Assembly (NCBI GenBank): GCA_023415335.1
Contig: JAEZLD010000089.1
Coordinates: 1-64,000, forward strand
Direction: 5' to 3'
Source of the DNA: Bacillota bacterium
GTDB taxonomy: Bacteria; Bacillota; Clostridia; Clostridiales; Caloramatoraceae
DNA length: 64,000 bases
In this document: in pieces, positions 33,726-42,864 of the stretch
How the letters are laid out: each line of letters opens with the position of its first letter
Position numbering within the stretch: the stretch's first letter is position 1
Notes under the pieces: generated by a model
The model's input: the letters and a program-made list of their open reading frames with translations, nothing else
Databases searched by the model: none
Told to the model about the DNA's origin: nothing
Made by a program: the position numbers and the translations under genes

Positions 33726-34592
33726 TTATTTAGACTTATTTATTGATGCATGTGTTATTTCAATAAAATCTCGGAATTCCATGTTCTCTTCCATGTCCGG
33801 GTAGTACAAAAGCTGTATATAAAATGGTGTTGACGTTTTATACTCAACAATTCCAAGCTCTTCATCTGGCTTGATTGTGAATTGAGGTAGAAAGCCGATT
33901 CCCCATCCATTTATAATAAGGTTCTTTATTGTATCTACATTACTTAACTCCATTGAAATATGGTATTTCTGCCCACACTCCGCAAAATCAGCAAGTAAAG
34001 CCTTCCGATAGGGACATTCTTCTCCAGTTAATAAAAGTGATTGCTCATCTAACTTTTGAGCAATGTCGAATTCATTATTGATTCTTGGGGAATATACAAA
34101 GCACAGCTTTTCTTCTTTAATATTAACAACCCTGATGCCATCAATATTTATATTCCAGTTTAAGACAAATACAAAGTCCAATTTTTGTTGAGCCAATTTT
34201 AATAATAGGTTGCTCTCATCATCAATTGATAGATGAAATGTAATGTAAGGATATTTAATTTTATATGCTTCAATTATATCCTGTAAATAGTATAGGGCAA
34301 TAGATTCTACTGTACCAATATATATCTCTTTTGATTCATTTATCCGCAATTCATTATCCATCTTTTCCATAAGCTCCAATATATTTTTTGCATATTGGAA
34401 GATAATTTTTCCTTTTGCGGTTAAAACTAAGCGATTGCCATTGCGATATATAATTTTTCCTCCATATATCTTCTCTAGCTTCTGAATATGAGTTGAAATG
34501 CTGGATTGGGAGTATCCAAGTACCTCTGCGGTTTGTGAATAACTTCCTAATTTATACAAACATAATAGGCTCTTAAAATATATTAATTCCAT
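33726..34592 (-). CDS. LysR-type transcriptional regulator
   Basis: The N-terminal winged helix-turn-helix is clear (FKSLLCLYKLGSYSQTAEVLGYSQSSISTHIQKLEKIYG), followed by a substrate-binding domain (residues about 90-288). The ATG at 34592 follows GAGGTG; 16 extra upstream codons lack a site. Nested palindromes at 34616-34656 lie in the promoter region and are good candidates for its operator. It probably controls itself with the downstream cupin gene, and perhaps the divergent GNAT and cupin genes. The inducer is unknown. Confidence 0.92.
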   Translation of the reverse strand: MELIYFKSLLCLYKLGSYSQTAEVLGYSQSSISTHIQKLEKIYGGKIIYRNGNRLVLTAKGKIIFQYAKNILELMEKMDNELRINESKEIYIGTVESIALYYLQDIIEAYKIKYPYITFHLSIDDESNLLLKLAQQKLDFVFVLNWNINIDGIRVVNIKEEKLCFVYSPRINNEFDIAQKLDEQSLLLTGEECPYRKALLADFAECGQKYHISMELSNVDTIKNLIINGWGIGFLPQFTIKPDEELGIVEYKTSTPFYIQLLYYPDMEENMEFRDFIEITHASINKSK

Positions 34593-34615
34593 ATCAGGCA
34601 CCTCATTATCAACTA

Positions 34616-34656
34616 TTTTGATAGATTGTATCAAAACCAATCTATTGCGTCAATAG
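34616..34656. promoter_or_regulatory. Nested palindromes, likely LysR operator
   Basis: Three overlapping inverted repeats: TTTTGATA-N5-TATCAAAA (34616-34636), ATAGATTG-N9-CAATCTAT (34621-34645) and CTATTG-CGT-CAATAG (34642-34656). Position and the T-N-A style symmetry fit a LysR site. Confidence 0.6.
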
Positions 34657-34818
34657 TTAAGAAATGAAATAATATAATCAGGGTGTTCAATATCCACAAA
34701 TATTAGCTTAGTAGCAGTTATATTTGAGTAGAACATACTACCCGGTTTATATGTACTTTTTATTGCTTTAGAGGAAAAATAGACTAATATTTTACTGCAA
34801 AAGGGAGTGTTAAGGACA

Positions 34819-35292
34819 ATGAACATTACTTATAGAAAAGCTTTCATATCAGATGCTGAGGTGTTAGCTAATACACGTTTAAAGCTGCTAGAAGAGGATT
34901 CTGGGGACATGACAGATAATGAAAGGATATGGTTGTATCAAAACAACAAAAATTATATTCTAGACGGTATTTCAAAGGGTTCATATTTTGCATTTTTAGC
35001 TTTTGATGGCGAAACATTTGTTGGAACATGTTCAGTTTGTTTATATTCTGTTTTGCCCGGAAGGAAGCTCCCTAATGGAAAAAATGCATATTTACAGAAT
35101 ATGTTTGTTACTCCACAGTACCGTAGAAGAGGAATCGGAAGATCTCTTGTATACTTATGTATTAACGAGGCATTAAAACTCAACCATGATCGGATAACCT
35201 TACATGCTACACAAAATGGACAGCAGCTTTTTTTAAACTGTGGATTCAAGACGCCTGACAAGGAAAAGCTATTACAAATGGTATATGAATAA
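34819..35292 (+). CDS. GNAT family N-acetyltransferase
   Basis: A 157-aa acetyl-CoA-dependent acetyltransferase. The core motif A is NMFVTPQYRRRGIGRSLVYLC (Q/R-x2-G-x-G/A) near residues 95-115, and LHATQNGQQLFLNCGF forms the C-terminal part. The substrate cannot be read from sequence. The ATG at 34819 is preferred; a GTG four codons upstream abuts the ribosome site. It is divergent from the LysR gene and followed by a cupin gene. Confidence 0.88.
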   Translation: MNITYRKAFISDAEVLANTRLKLLEEDSGDMTDNERIWLYQNNKNYILDGISKGSYFAFLAFDGETFVGTCSVCLYSVLPGRKLPNGKNAYLQNMFVTPQYRRRGIGRSLVYLCINEALKLNHDRITLHATQNGQQLFLNCGFKTPDKEKLLQMVYE

Positions 35293-35333
35293 TATAAAAC
35301 AGTCAGTTAAACTTTGATGGGGGGATTAATAAC

Positions 35334-35681
35334 ATGCTTGAAAAAGTAAATCTAAAGTCAAGAGTAAATTCCGCTTATAGCTTATTTGTTTACGACAAGG
35401 TAGGTCGATTAAATGACCTTATCCTTAGTGTTGTAAACGTTGAGAACCGCACCTTAGATTTTCATGTACATGAAGAATCAGATGAGTTATTTTATGTAAT
35501 TGAGGGAAGCTTTGAACTAGAAACAGATGAAGGATCTATTACAGTGAGTGAAGGCGAGTTTGTTATAGTACCAAAAGGGACAAGACATAGGCCAGTCGTA
35601 AAAGCATTGACTAAATTTTTAATGATTGAACTGGAAGGAACCCTTAATAAAGAAAACAGTGGAAGCCTATACGAAGAATAG
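35334..35681 (+). CDS. Cupin domain protein
   Basis: The 115-aa single cupin has HVHEESDELFYVIEGSFEL and EGEFVIVPKGTRHRP, carrying the expected His, Glu and His metal ligands. It resembles small mannose-6-phosphate-isomerase-like cupins; the ligand is unknown. GGGGGG lies 9 nt before the ATG. It follows the GNAT gene by 41 nt and ends at a terminator. It is only distantly similar to the cupin at 33367. Confidence 0.87.
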   Translation: MLEKVNLKSRVNSAYSLFVYDKVGRLNDLILSVVNVENRTLDFHVHEESDELFYVIEGSFELETDEGSITVSEGEFVIVPKGTRHRPVVKALTKFLMIELEGTLNKENSGSLYEE

Positions 35682-35690
35682 TTAAAAAAG

Positions 35691-35725
35691 AGAGCCTGCC
35701 CATCTAATAAGCCGGCAGGTTCTCT
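35691..35725. terminator. Terminator between the cupin gene and dut
   Basis: AGAGCCTGCC...GGCAGGTTCTCT (one G-U pair or mismatch) between convergent genes. Confidence 0.75.
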
Positions 35726-35778
35726 ATCTATCCGCAGCCTTGCTGCAAAATTCCAATTATTTCTAAATTAACATCCGC

Positions 35779-36225
35779 CTATATTTTTCCTGTACTTCCG
35801 AAACCGCCTGCTCCTCTTTCTGTCTCGGTTAATTCATCCACCAGATTAAAATCTACTGTAAGGAATGGCGTAATTACTAACTGAGCAATTCTTTCTCCAT
35901 CTGAAACGGACTGCATTCGGTTTGAATGATTATGGATTGCTACCATTATCTCACCCCGGTAGTCTGCGTCCACAACACCAACCTTGTTAGCTGGTGCAAG
36001 ACCTTTTTTTGAGGCAAGACCGCTTCGGGCATATATTAGCCCGGCATAGCCAAAGGGGATCTCTATGATTAGTCCTGTATGAATAAGCACCGTTTCTCCA
36101 GGGTTAATATTAATTTTCTCTACTCCATCAGCTAAACATGCATATAGGTCAGAGCCGGCACTAAACTCCGAGCCTCTTGTGGGAATATGTGCCTTATTAT
36201 TAATCTTTTTCACATTTATATTCAT
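35779..36225 (-). CDS. dut: dUTP diphosphatase
   Basis: dUTPase hydrolyses dUTP to dUMP, keeping uracil out of DNA. All five motifs of the trimeric enzyme are present: SAGSDLYA, YARSGLASKKGL, GVVDADYRGEI, GERIAQLVI and the C-terminal RGAGGFGSTG. The length of 148 aa is standard. It lies 18 nt after the M16 peptidase gene on the same strand and may be co-transcribed with it. Although dut is often phage-borne, its context here is chromosomal. Confidence 0.96.
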   Translation of the reverse strand: MNINVKKINNKAHIPTRGSEFSAGSDLYACLADGVEKININPGETVLIHTGLIIEIPFGYAGLIYARSGLASKKGLAPANKVGVVDADYRGEIMVAIHNHSNRMQSVSDGERIAQLVITPFLTVDFNLVDELTETERGAGGFGSTGKI

Positions 36226-36243
36226 TACTACTTACTCCTTGCT

Positions 36244-37506
36244 TTAGCTGTCATGGACTACTGACTTAAATCTATCTATGGTGACGTTCCTGCCAACTCC
36301 CGAAGCTGAAAGTATTCCTCCTGAGAATACTTTGTCTATCACCCTGTACACATCCTTTGGTGTTATTTCATCTATTTTTTCAAGTATGTCCTTAGGCTCA
36401 TGGACTACACCCTGAAGAAGCTCAGCCTTTCCTATGCCAAACATCCTGCTTGAAACGCTCTCAAGCCCAAGTATATAGTTACCCTTTAGCTGCTCTTTAG
36501 CCTTCCTTATCTGCTCCTCTGTCATCCTGTCTTTCAAAAGTTCATCAAGCTCTCCTTTTATAAGCCTAACTGCATCCTCTATATACTGCTCATTAAGAGC
36601 AAGATATATTGTATAGGTTCCCACATTCATATATGAGGATGGGAAGGAATATATGGTATAAACATAGCCCTTCTCTTCCCTAAGTGTCTGAAACAGACGG
36701 GAGCTTGTTCCCCCTCCAAAATAATTGTTAATTACAAGAAGAGAATATAGGTCCTTGTCTCCAAGCTCTATTCCTTTAAAGGTAAAAGCCAGGTGAACCT
36801 GCTCTATATCCTTGTTTTTCACTGCCACGTCCTTTGCTATTTCAGGTGTAGAAAGCTCCATTGGTCCAGCCGAGTCCTTCCTCCAATCACAAAGCTTCTC
36901 TTCAAGCTTTCTTATAAGCTTTTCCTCATTGAAGTTACCTGCTACAGATATTACCATGTTTTCAGGAACATAGGTCCGGTTGTAATAGTCTAATATAGCC
37001 TCCCTGGTCATTCCCTTAATAGTATTGGAGGTGCCTAGTATAGGATAGGCCAAGGAGTCCCCCTTCCAGGTTGTTCTTGATAGCATATCCATTACAAGGT
37101 CCTCTGGGGAGTCCTCATACATGTTTATTTCCTCCTGGACTACTCCCTTTTCCTTCTCTATGTCCTCTTTAGAAAACCTTGGATTCATTATCATATCACA
37201 GAGAACGTCAATTCCTGTTTCATAGTGTTCATCTAAAAGCTTCACATAAAAGCAGGTTGCTTCCTTTCCTGTAAAAGCATTTATCTGCCCGCCCAAGCTC
37301 TCAATCTCCTCTGCAATCTGCTTTGAAGACCTGTTTTTTGTCCCCTTAAATATCATATGCTCTATGAAGTGTGATACCCCGTTGTTAAGGCTATTCTCAT
37401 ATCTTGAGCCGCTTCCAATCCAGAATCCGATGCTAATGGAATTCACATAGGGTATGAATTCAGTAATGACTCTTATACCATTAGTTAATGTAACCCTTTT
37501 GTACAT
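36244..37506 (-). CDS. M16 family zinc peptidase (MlpA/YmxG-like)
   Basis: A pitrilysin-type protease with the inverted zinc motif H-x-x-E-H in SHFIEHMIFKGT (residues about 46-57) and the third ligand Glu in the VVQEEINMYEDSPED region. The second, non-catalytic domain contains YVYTIYSFPSSY. Length about 420 aa, the normal half-size form that dimerises. The second of two adjacent ATGs (37506) has better spacing to GGAGG. In Bacillus the homologue lies between the pnp-ylxY and ymxH genes, which matches this gene order. Confidence 0.93.
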   Translation of the reverse strand: MYKRVTLTNGIRVITEFIPYVNSISIGFWIGSGSRYENSLNNGVSHFIEHMIFKGTKNRSSKQIAEEIESLGGQINAFTGKEATCFYVKLLDEHYETGIDVLCDMIMNPRFSKEDIEKEKGVVQEEINMYEDSPEDLVMDMLSRTTWKGDSLAYPILGTSNTIKGMTREAILDYYNRTYVPENMVISVAGNFNEEKLIRKLEEKLCDWRKDSAGPMELSTPEIAKDVAVKNKDIEQVHLAFTFKGIELGDKDLYSLLVINNYFGGGTSSRLFQTLREEKGYVYTIYSFPSSYMNVGTYTIYLALNEQYIEDAVRLIKGELDELLKDRMTEEQIRKAKEQLKGNYILGLESVSSRMFGIGKAELLQGVVHEPKDILEKIDEITPKDVYRVIDKVFSGGILSASGVGRNVTIDRFKSVVHDS

Positions 37507-37573
37507 CATTTCCTCCTAAAAATACAGATAAGTACATTATAACAAAATATATAATAATATCAACGAAGGATTC

Positions 37574-38275
37574 CTATTCGTATTTAAGAATATCTGAAAC
37601 TGTTATTATATTATAGCCCTGGTCCTTAACATACTGTATGATGCTGTCCAGGCTTTCAGAGGTCACCATTTTAGGATGCATGAGTATTATTGCACCTGGC
37701 TTGAGCTTCTTAGCAATTCTTGATAAAATAAGCTCCTTTGTTGCATCCTCTCTCCAATCAATAGTATCTATGCTCCAGGTTACCATTCTATAGCCTAAGG
37801 GATCCATTAGTGATAGTGTTTTAGCATCATAATCTCCTGAAGGAGGCTCAAAAAGTGTGGTTCTGAAACCGGTAATCCCTTGTATAAGCAGCTCAGTGTC
37901 CTTTATTTCTTTCGTATTTTTCTCATTGTCAAGCCTGGTAGGAAGCCTGTGATTATAACCATGATTCTGTATGTCATGTCCTTTTTCTTTTATAAGCATT
38001 AGAGTATCGGGATTTCTTTTAACCCATACGCCCCCGAAAAAGAAGGATATTTTAACATTATATCTCTCAAGCACATCAAGCATTACTGGCAGCAGCTTCT
38101 CTCCTTCATAAACATTGCAAGCAATTGCTACCACCTTCTTGTCAGTATTCACACAGCTAATAGGAAGCTTGTCGTTATTGGTATAACAGCAGGCTTTTAC
38201 GTTTTGCATATTAAAGTCATTAGTTAACATAATTATTATTATGGTTACCTTCATTGCTTGTATTATGGCTTTCAT
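37574..38275 (-). CDS. YlxY-like polysaccharide deacetylase family protein
   Basis: A secreted NodB-fold protein of 233 aa with an N-terminal signal or anchor helix (residues about 8-18, KVTIIIIML). The second metal motif is intact (QNHGYNHRLP), and FEPPSGDYD and ILMHP correspond to motifs 3 and 5. However, motif 1, normally T-F-D-D-G, is ACNVYEG here, so the usual catalytic base and metal Asp are absent. It probably has altered or no deacetylase activity. Its position between pnp and the M16 gene equals that of Bacillus ylxY. GGAGGTG lies 7 nt before the ATG. Confidence 0.85.
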   Translation of the reverse strand: MKAIIQAMKVTIIIIMLTNDFNMQNVKACCYTNNDKLPISCVNTDKKVVAIACNVYEGEKLLPVMLDVLERYNVKISFFFGGVWVKRNPDTLMLIKEKGHDIQNHGYNHRLPTRLDNEKNTKEIKDTELLIQGITGFRTTLFEPPSGDYDAKTLSLMDPLGYRMVTWSIDTIDWREDATKELILSRIAKKLKPGAIILMHPKMVTSESLDSIIQYVKDQGYNIITVSDILKYE

Positions 38276-38332
38276 CTATATACACCTCCGGTACAACATC
38301 GTATATAGTATATTATCCCGAATTTGCATATA

Positions 38333-38371
38333 AAAAAACAAAAAGGCTTTATTAAAAAGCCCTTTTGTTTT
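38333..38371 (-). terminator. pnp terminator
   Basis: CAAAAGGGCTTT-TTAAT-AAAGCCTTTTTG followed by TTTTTTTA on the minus strand. Confidence 0.88.
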
Positions 38372-40485
38372 TATTCGTCTTTATCGGTTTTTTCCTCTGT
38401 TTCCTTCTTGATGGCATCCTTCCTTGAAAGGTTTATCCTGCCCTGATTGTCAATTTCAGTTACTTTTACAAGTACTTCGTCTCCAACGTTAACTACGTCT
38501 TCAACCTTTGCAACCCTCTCATGGGCAAGCTTAGAAATGTGAACCAAACCTTCCTTGCCAGGAAGCACCTCAACAAAGGCTCCGAAGTTTGTAACCCTGG
38601 TAACCTTTCCGAGATAAATTTCACCAGGCTCAACTTCCTTTACAATGCCTTCAATTATCTTCTGTGCCCTTTTTCCGCTTTCGCCATCAGGAGCACATAT
38701 AAATACTCTTCCATCGTCCTCTATGTCTATCTTAACTCCTGTATCAGCAATTATCTTGTTAATTACCTTTCCACCAGAGCCAATTACATCCCTTATCTTG
38801 TCAGGATCTATATTCATAGATATTATTCTTGGAGCATACTTAGAAAGTTCCTTCCTAGGCTCTGATATAGTACCATTCATCTGGTCAAGGAGAACAAGCC
38901 TTGCCCTTCTGGCCTGGTCTATAGCCTTTCTGATAACCTCATTTGGAAGTCCCTTTATCTTTGTATCTACCTGAATAGCTGTAATTCCATTAACAGTTCC
39001 AGCAACCTTAAAGTCCATATCTCCAAAGAAATCCTCTATTCCCTGAATATCCGTAAGAATCTGCATCTGTGATAGGTCTTCACTGGTTACAAGTCCCATA
39101 GCTATACCAGCAACAGGTCTCTTAATTGGAACTCCTGCATCCATAAGAGCAAGGGTGCTTGCACATACACTGGCCTGTGATGTAGAGCCATTGGAGCTTA
39201 TTACCTCTGAAACCAGTCTTATGGTATACGGAAAATCATTTTCTGATGGTATAACTGGCTCAAGTGCCCTTTCTGCCAGTGCGCCATGTCCTATTTCTCT
39301 TCTGCCAGGTCCCCTCATAGGTCTTGCTTCACCTGTGCTGTATGGCGGGAAATTATAGTGATGTATGTATCTCTTGAATTCCTCATCTCCAAGTCCGTCA
39401 AGCACCTGTACATCTCCTAAAGGTCCAAGGGTAGCAACGGTAAGCACCTGTGTTTGTCCCCTTTGGAACATTCCTGAGCCATGAGTTCTTGAAAGTATGC
39501 CAACCTCAGAATAAAGTGGCCTTATTTCCTCAAACTGTCTGCCATCAGGTCTGCGTTTCTCCTCTAATATCATCCTTCTTACATGTTCCTTCTGAAGCTT
39601 GTAGATGGACTCATCTATATCCTTTTCAGAATCAGGGAAAGCTTCTGCAAAGTGTTCGAATGCCTCCTGCTTTATAAGATCAGTTGCATTCTGCCTCTCC
39701 TCCCTGTCTGTCAGCTTAAATGCTTCTGTAAGCCTGTCGTCAGCAAATTTGCTTACTGCTTCAAAGATTTCATCAGGTACATGATGAAGCTCTGGTACCT
39801 TCTTTTCCTTACCTGCCTTTGCCATAACCTCCTCTTGGAAGGATATGAACTCCTGGCATGCCTCAAAGCCATACATAATTGCGTCATACATTACGTCCTC
39901 AGGTATCTCCTGCCCGCCTGCTTCAATCATCATAACTCTCTCCTTGGTTGAACATACAACCAGGTGAAGGTCACTCTTTTCCCTCTGCTCTGAGGTAGGA
40001 TTTGTAACAAACTGTCCGTCAATCCTTCCTACAACCACACAGGAAACCGGACCTTGAAATGGAATGTCTGATATGCTCAGTGCAAGAGATGCACCATTCA
40101 TTGCCAAAGTCTCTGGCGGTGTGTCTGTATCTACTGACATAACAGTACATACTATCTGTACGTCATTAAAGTATCCCTTTGGGAATAATGGCCTAATTGG
40201 TCTGTCTATAGCTCTAGCTGACAGTATGGCCTTTTCTGTAGGCTTACCCTCTCTTTTTATGAAGCCTCCTGGTATTTTACCAACTGAATAAAGTCTTTCC
40301 TCGTACTCTACGCTTAGAGGAAAAAAATCGATACCTTCCCTTGGCTCTGCAGACGAGTTAACATTTACGAGTACTGTAGTGTCACCATAGCTAAGCATTA
40401 CTGAGCCATTAGATAGCTGTGCATACTTGCCTACATCAGCCTTCAGCTTATGTCCTGCAAAGGTAGTCTCAAAAACTTGATGCAT
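38371..40485 (-). CDS. pnp: Polyribonucleotide nucleotidyltransferase (PNPase)
   Basis: PNPase degrades RNA 3' to 5' using phosphate. Two RNase PH-like domains (residues about 10-220 and 310-535) are joined by an alpha-helical domain; the second has the [11 protein letters not shown] active-site block. KH ([26 protein letters not shown]) and S1 ([31 protein letters not shown]) RNA-binding domains close the 704-aa protein. The ATG follows GGAGG by 7 nt. A long hairpin in its leader suggests autoregulated decay. It lies next to rpsO, as in most bacteria. Confidence 0.98.
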   Translation of the reverse strand: MHQVFETTFAGHKLKADVGKYAQLSNGSVMLSYGDTTVLVNVNSSAEPREGIDFFPLSVEYEERLYSVGKIPGGFIKREGKPTEKAILSARAIDRPIRPLFPKGYFNDVQIVCTVMSVDTDTPPETLAMNGASLALSISDIPFQGPVSCVVVGRIDGQFVTNPTSEQREKSDLHLVVCSTKERVMMIEAGGQEIPEDVMYDAIMYGFEACQEFISFQEEVMAKAGKEKKVPELHHVPDEIFEAVSKFADDRLTEAFKLTDREERQNATDLIKQEAFEHFAEAFPDSEKDIDESIYKLQKEHVRRMILEEKRRPDGRQFEEIRPLYSEVGILSRTHGSGMFQRGQTQVLTVATLGPLGDVQVLDGLGDEEFKRYIHHYNFPPYSTGEARPMRGPGRREIGHGALAERALEPVIPSENDFPYTIRLVSEVISSNGSTSQASVCASTLALMDAGVPIKRPVAGIAMGLVTSEDLSQMQILTDIQGIEDFFGDMDFKVAGTVNGITAIQVDTKIKGLPNEVIRKAIDQARRARLVLLDQMNGTISEPRKELSKYAPRIISMNIDPDKIRDVIGSGGKVINKIIADTGVKIDIEDDGRVFICAPDGESGKRAQKIIEGIVKEVEPGEIYLGKVTRVTNFGAFVEVLPGKEGLVHISKLAHERVAKVEDVVNVGDEVLVKVTEIDNQGRINLSRKDAIKKETEEKTDKDE

Positions 40486-40531
40486 TAATTGGCCTCCTTT
40501 CGTTTAGCCTTATTTTTCTTTCTTTTATTAT

Positions 40532-40569
40532 GTATTATGTCTTTTTTACATGCATTTAAAACATAATAC
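40532..40569 (-). other. pnp leader hairpin
   Basis: GTATTATGT...ACATAATAC forms a perfect 9-bp stem in the pnp 5' leader, about 50 nt before the start. In enterobacteria such a leader stem is an RNase III/PNPase autoregulation site; that role here is inferred. Confidence 0.5.
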
Positions 40570-40636
40570 GTCTATATTATACCATAATAATATTATGTAT
40601 TGTTCAATATTTTAAAGCCAGTTATCACATTAAATG

Positions 40637-40669
40637 CAATACAAAAATAGAGCGGCAGTGCCGCCCTAT
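40637..40669 (-). terminator. rpsO terminator
   Basis: ATAGGGCGGCA/TGCCGCTCTAT hairpin followed by TTTTTGT on the minus strand. Confidence 0.85.
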
Positions 40670-40671
40670 CC

Positions 40672-40938
40672 TTATTTTCTGATTCCAAGGTCTTTAATGA
40701 GATTACGGTATGTCTCTATATCTGTATCTATAAGATAATTCAGAAGACCCCTTCTCTGTCCAATCATTTTGTAAAGACCCCTTCTTGAGTGATGGTCCTT
40801 CTTATGGGTCCTAAGATGATCTGTCAGATGGTTGATTCTATCTGTAAGGATAGCAATCTGAACCTCAGGTGAACCAGTGTCGCCTTCATGTCTGGCATAC
40901 TTCTTAATGATCTCTTGCTTTGTCATTCTCTCTTCCAT
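40672..40938 (-). CDS. rpsO: Small ribosomal subunit protein uS15
   Basis: S15 binds 16S rRNA at the central domain and is an early assembly protein. The 88 aa include the invariant [41 protein letters not shown] stretch. GGAGGTG lies 6 nt before the ATG. It has its own promoter and a structured leader. Confidence 0.98.
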   Translation of the reverse strand: MEERMTKQEIIKKYARHEGDTGSPEVQIAILTDRINHLTDHLRTHKKDHHSRRGLYKMIGQRRGLLNYLIDTDIETYRNLIKDLGIRK

Positions 40939-41024
40939 TTATTACACCTCCTATTTTTATAATCGCCCTAAGCTAGGTATACGTCGGAGAATCGTGATAC
41001 TTAGCAAAAGGTTCAACACGTGAT
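40939..41024 (-). other. rpsO 5' leader (candidate S15 autoregulatory element)
   Basis: The transcript from the promoter at 41025 has a leader of about 80 nt with complementary CTAAG/CTTAG segments and GGGCG before the ribosome site. Firmicute rpsO leaders are known to bind S15; this assignment is by position and pairing only. Confidence 0.5.
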
Positions 41025-41053
41025 ATTATATCAGATATAATATTTATTGTAAA
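41025..41053 (-). promoter_or_regulatory. rpsO promoter
   Basis: TTTACA (41048-41053), 17 bp, TATAAT (41025-41030) on the minus strand. Confidence 0.75.
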
Positions 41054-41055
41054 CA

Positions 41056-41985
41056 CTATTCTTTATTAACATCAAAATATTTCTCTGCAGTCTTCATGTC
41101 ACTGAAAACCTGCTTTTTCAGTTCATCCTCTGTGTTAAACCTTTCTTCAGGCCTTACGAACTTAAGGAACTCTGTTTTTATACTCTTACCATATAATTTA
41201 CCATTAAAGTCCAGTAAAAATATTTCAATGCACCTTCTCCTTCCTTCAAAGGTTGGCGCATATCCAACATTGCATATGGAGTTGTACCTTGTGTTGTTTA
41301 TATATGTGTATGTTATATAAATGCCATCTCTTATGGCCATATTATCTCCTATATATAGATTGGCTGTAGGAAAGCCAAGGCTGCTTCCCTTTCCCTCCCC
41401 ATGCTCTACAATGCCTGAGTAAAAATATCTATATCCAAGAAGCTTGCTGGCTTCTTCAACCTGTCCATTCATAAGCTTTTCCCTGATTACTGTGCTGGAT
41501 ACCTCATGTCCTTCACACCTCACAGGTTCAAATATCTTTAGCTCATAGCCAAATTTATTTTTATTGTTCTCTAGCATTATTCCATTACCACTACCATATT
41601 TACCGAAGCTGTAATTATAACCACATATAAGCATACGGGCATTGAGCTTTTCAGTTAAGAAGGAAAGAAATATTTCTCCATCCGTCATGGCAAAATCCTT
41701 GGTAAACTTAAGGTATATAAGGTAATCCACCCCCATACCTTCTATAACAGACGCTTTTATGTTGTTATCCATTATAATTACAGGGTGGGTATCAGGTGCT
41801 ATAACTGACATGGGAAGCACATCAAATGTAACCACAGCGCTTTTTATTCCCTTTTTCCTAGCACTCCTTACACTCTCCTTAATCAAAGCCTGATGTCCCA
41901 AATGTACTCCATCAAATGTTCCAAGTGCAACACAGGTTTCATCCTCTAGCTTAATATTTTCCATCTTCTCGTTTATTATAACCAT
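41056..41985 (-). CDS. ribF: Bifunctional riboflavin kinase/FAD synthetase
   Basis: RibF makes FMN from riboflavin and then FAD. The nucleotidyltransferase N-terminal domain has LGTFDGVHLGHQ (residues about 22-33) and CGYNYSFGKYGSG. The kinase C-terminal domain shows GEGKGSSLGFPTANLYI. Length 309 aa. It is last in the nusA-infB-truB operon, 9 nt after truB, with AGGAGG before the ATG. Confidence 0.96.
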   Translation of the reverse strand: MVIINEKMENIKLEDETCVALGTFDGVHLGHQALIKESVRSARKKGIKSAVVTFDVLPMSVIAPDTHPVIIMDNNIKASVIEGMGVDYLIYLKFTKDFAMTDGEIFLSFLTEKLNARMLICGYNYSFGKYGSGNGIMLENNKNKFGYELKIFEPVRCEGHEVSSTVIREKLMNGQVEEASKLLGYRYFYSGIVEHGEGKGSSLGFPTANLYIGDNMAIRDGIYITYTYINNTRYNSICNVGYAPTFEGRRRCIEIFLLDFNGKLYGKSIKTEFLKFVRPEERFNTEDELKKQVFSDMKTAEKYFDVNKE

Positions 41986-41994
41986 GAGAACCTC

Positions 41995-42864
41995 CTAAAC
42001 CATAAGCTTCTCTATATAAAGCCTTGAAGCCTTAATTCTTCCTATGGCAGTAAAGCTGGCAGGTCTTATATATACCTTAACCAGCTCATCCTCATCAAAT
42101 CCATCCTGATTTATTTTGAGTGAGTTACCATTAAGAATGTATTTTGATACCCCTTCTTCTAAGTATATATCCTTCATATCAAGTGCAAAGCTAGAATCCA
42201 CCAGCATAGAATCTACATCATTTGAGGCAATTTCCTCTAATGTATATGCATTATCAATGATGAACCTTCCTGTCCTTGTTCTTAAAAGGAAGCTCATATA
42301 CCCCTTGGTTCCTAACATATTTCCCACATCATTACATATAGACCTGATATATGTTCCCTTAGAACATTCAATCCTTAGCATTATTCTCGGTAATTCAAAG
42401 GATATGAGCTCTATATCATATATGGTTACCCTTCTGCTTGGCACCTTAACATCCTTACCCTGCCTGGCTAAATCGTATGCCCTGACTCCATTTATTTTCA
42501 CTGCTGAGTAAGCAGGTGGCACCTGGGTTATATCGCCCTTAAAGGATTCTAGAGCTAACAGCAAGTCCTCTTTACATATGCTGCTACAATCTAAATCCTT
42601 AGGGTACAGAAACTCTCCATACTTATCATAAGTGTCAGTGGCATTCCCTAGTGTAAGCTCGCATATGTATTCTTTCCTATCATTCATAATAAAGTCCACA
42701 ACCTTAGTGGATTTACCTATGCATATAGGAAGAACCCCTGCTGCTCCCGGATCAAGGGTTCCCGTGTGTCCTATTTTTTTAATACCTGTAACCTTCCTAA
42801 GATACCCCACCACATCATGTGAGGTCATTCCTGGAGGCTTTAACACGTTTATTATACCGTTCAT
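41995..42864 (-). CDS. truB: tRNA pseudouridine(55) synthase TruB
   Basis: TruB converts U55 of the tRNA T-loop to pseudouridine. The N-terminal NVLKPPGMTSHDVV and catalytic-Asp motif GHTGTLDPGAAGVLPIC are clear (Asp near residue 38). RCSKGTYIRSICNDVG-type sequence (IECSKGTYIRSI) follows. 289 aa, with a short PUA-like tail. The start overlaps the nrnA stop by 4 bases. Confidence 0.97.
   Translation of the reverse strand: MNGIINVLKPPGMTSHDVVGYLRKVTGIKKIGHTGTLDPGAAGVLPICIGKSTKVVDFIMNDRKEYICELTLGNATDTYDKYGEFLYPKDLDCSSICKEDLLLALESFKGDITQVPPAYSAVKINGVRAYDLARQGKDVKVPSRRVTIYDIELISFELPRIMLRIECSKGTYIRSICNDVGNMLGTKGYMSFLLRTRTGRFIIDNAYTLEEIASNDVDSMLVDSSFALDMKDIYLEEGVSKYILNGNSLKINQDGFDEDELVKVYIRPASFTAIGRIKASRLYIEKLMV

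Noticed and set aside
35779..36225. dut as a phage gene
   Set aside because: It sits tightly in a conserved chromosomal block with the M16 peptidase gene and has no phage neighbours.
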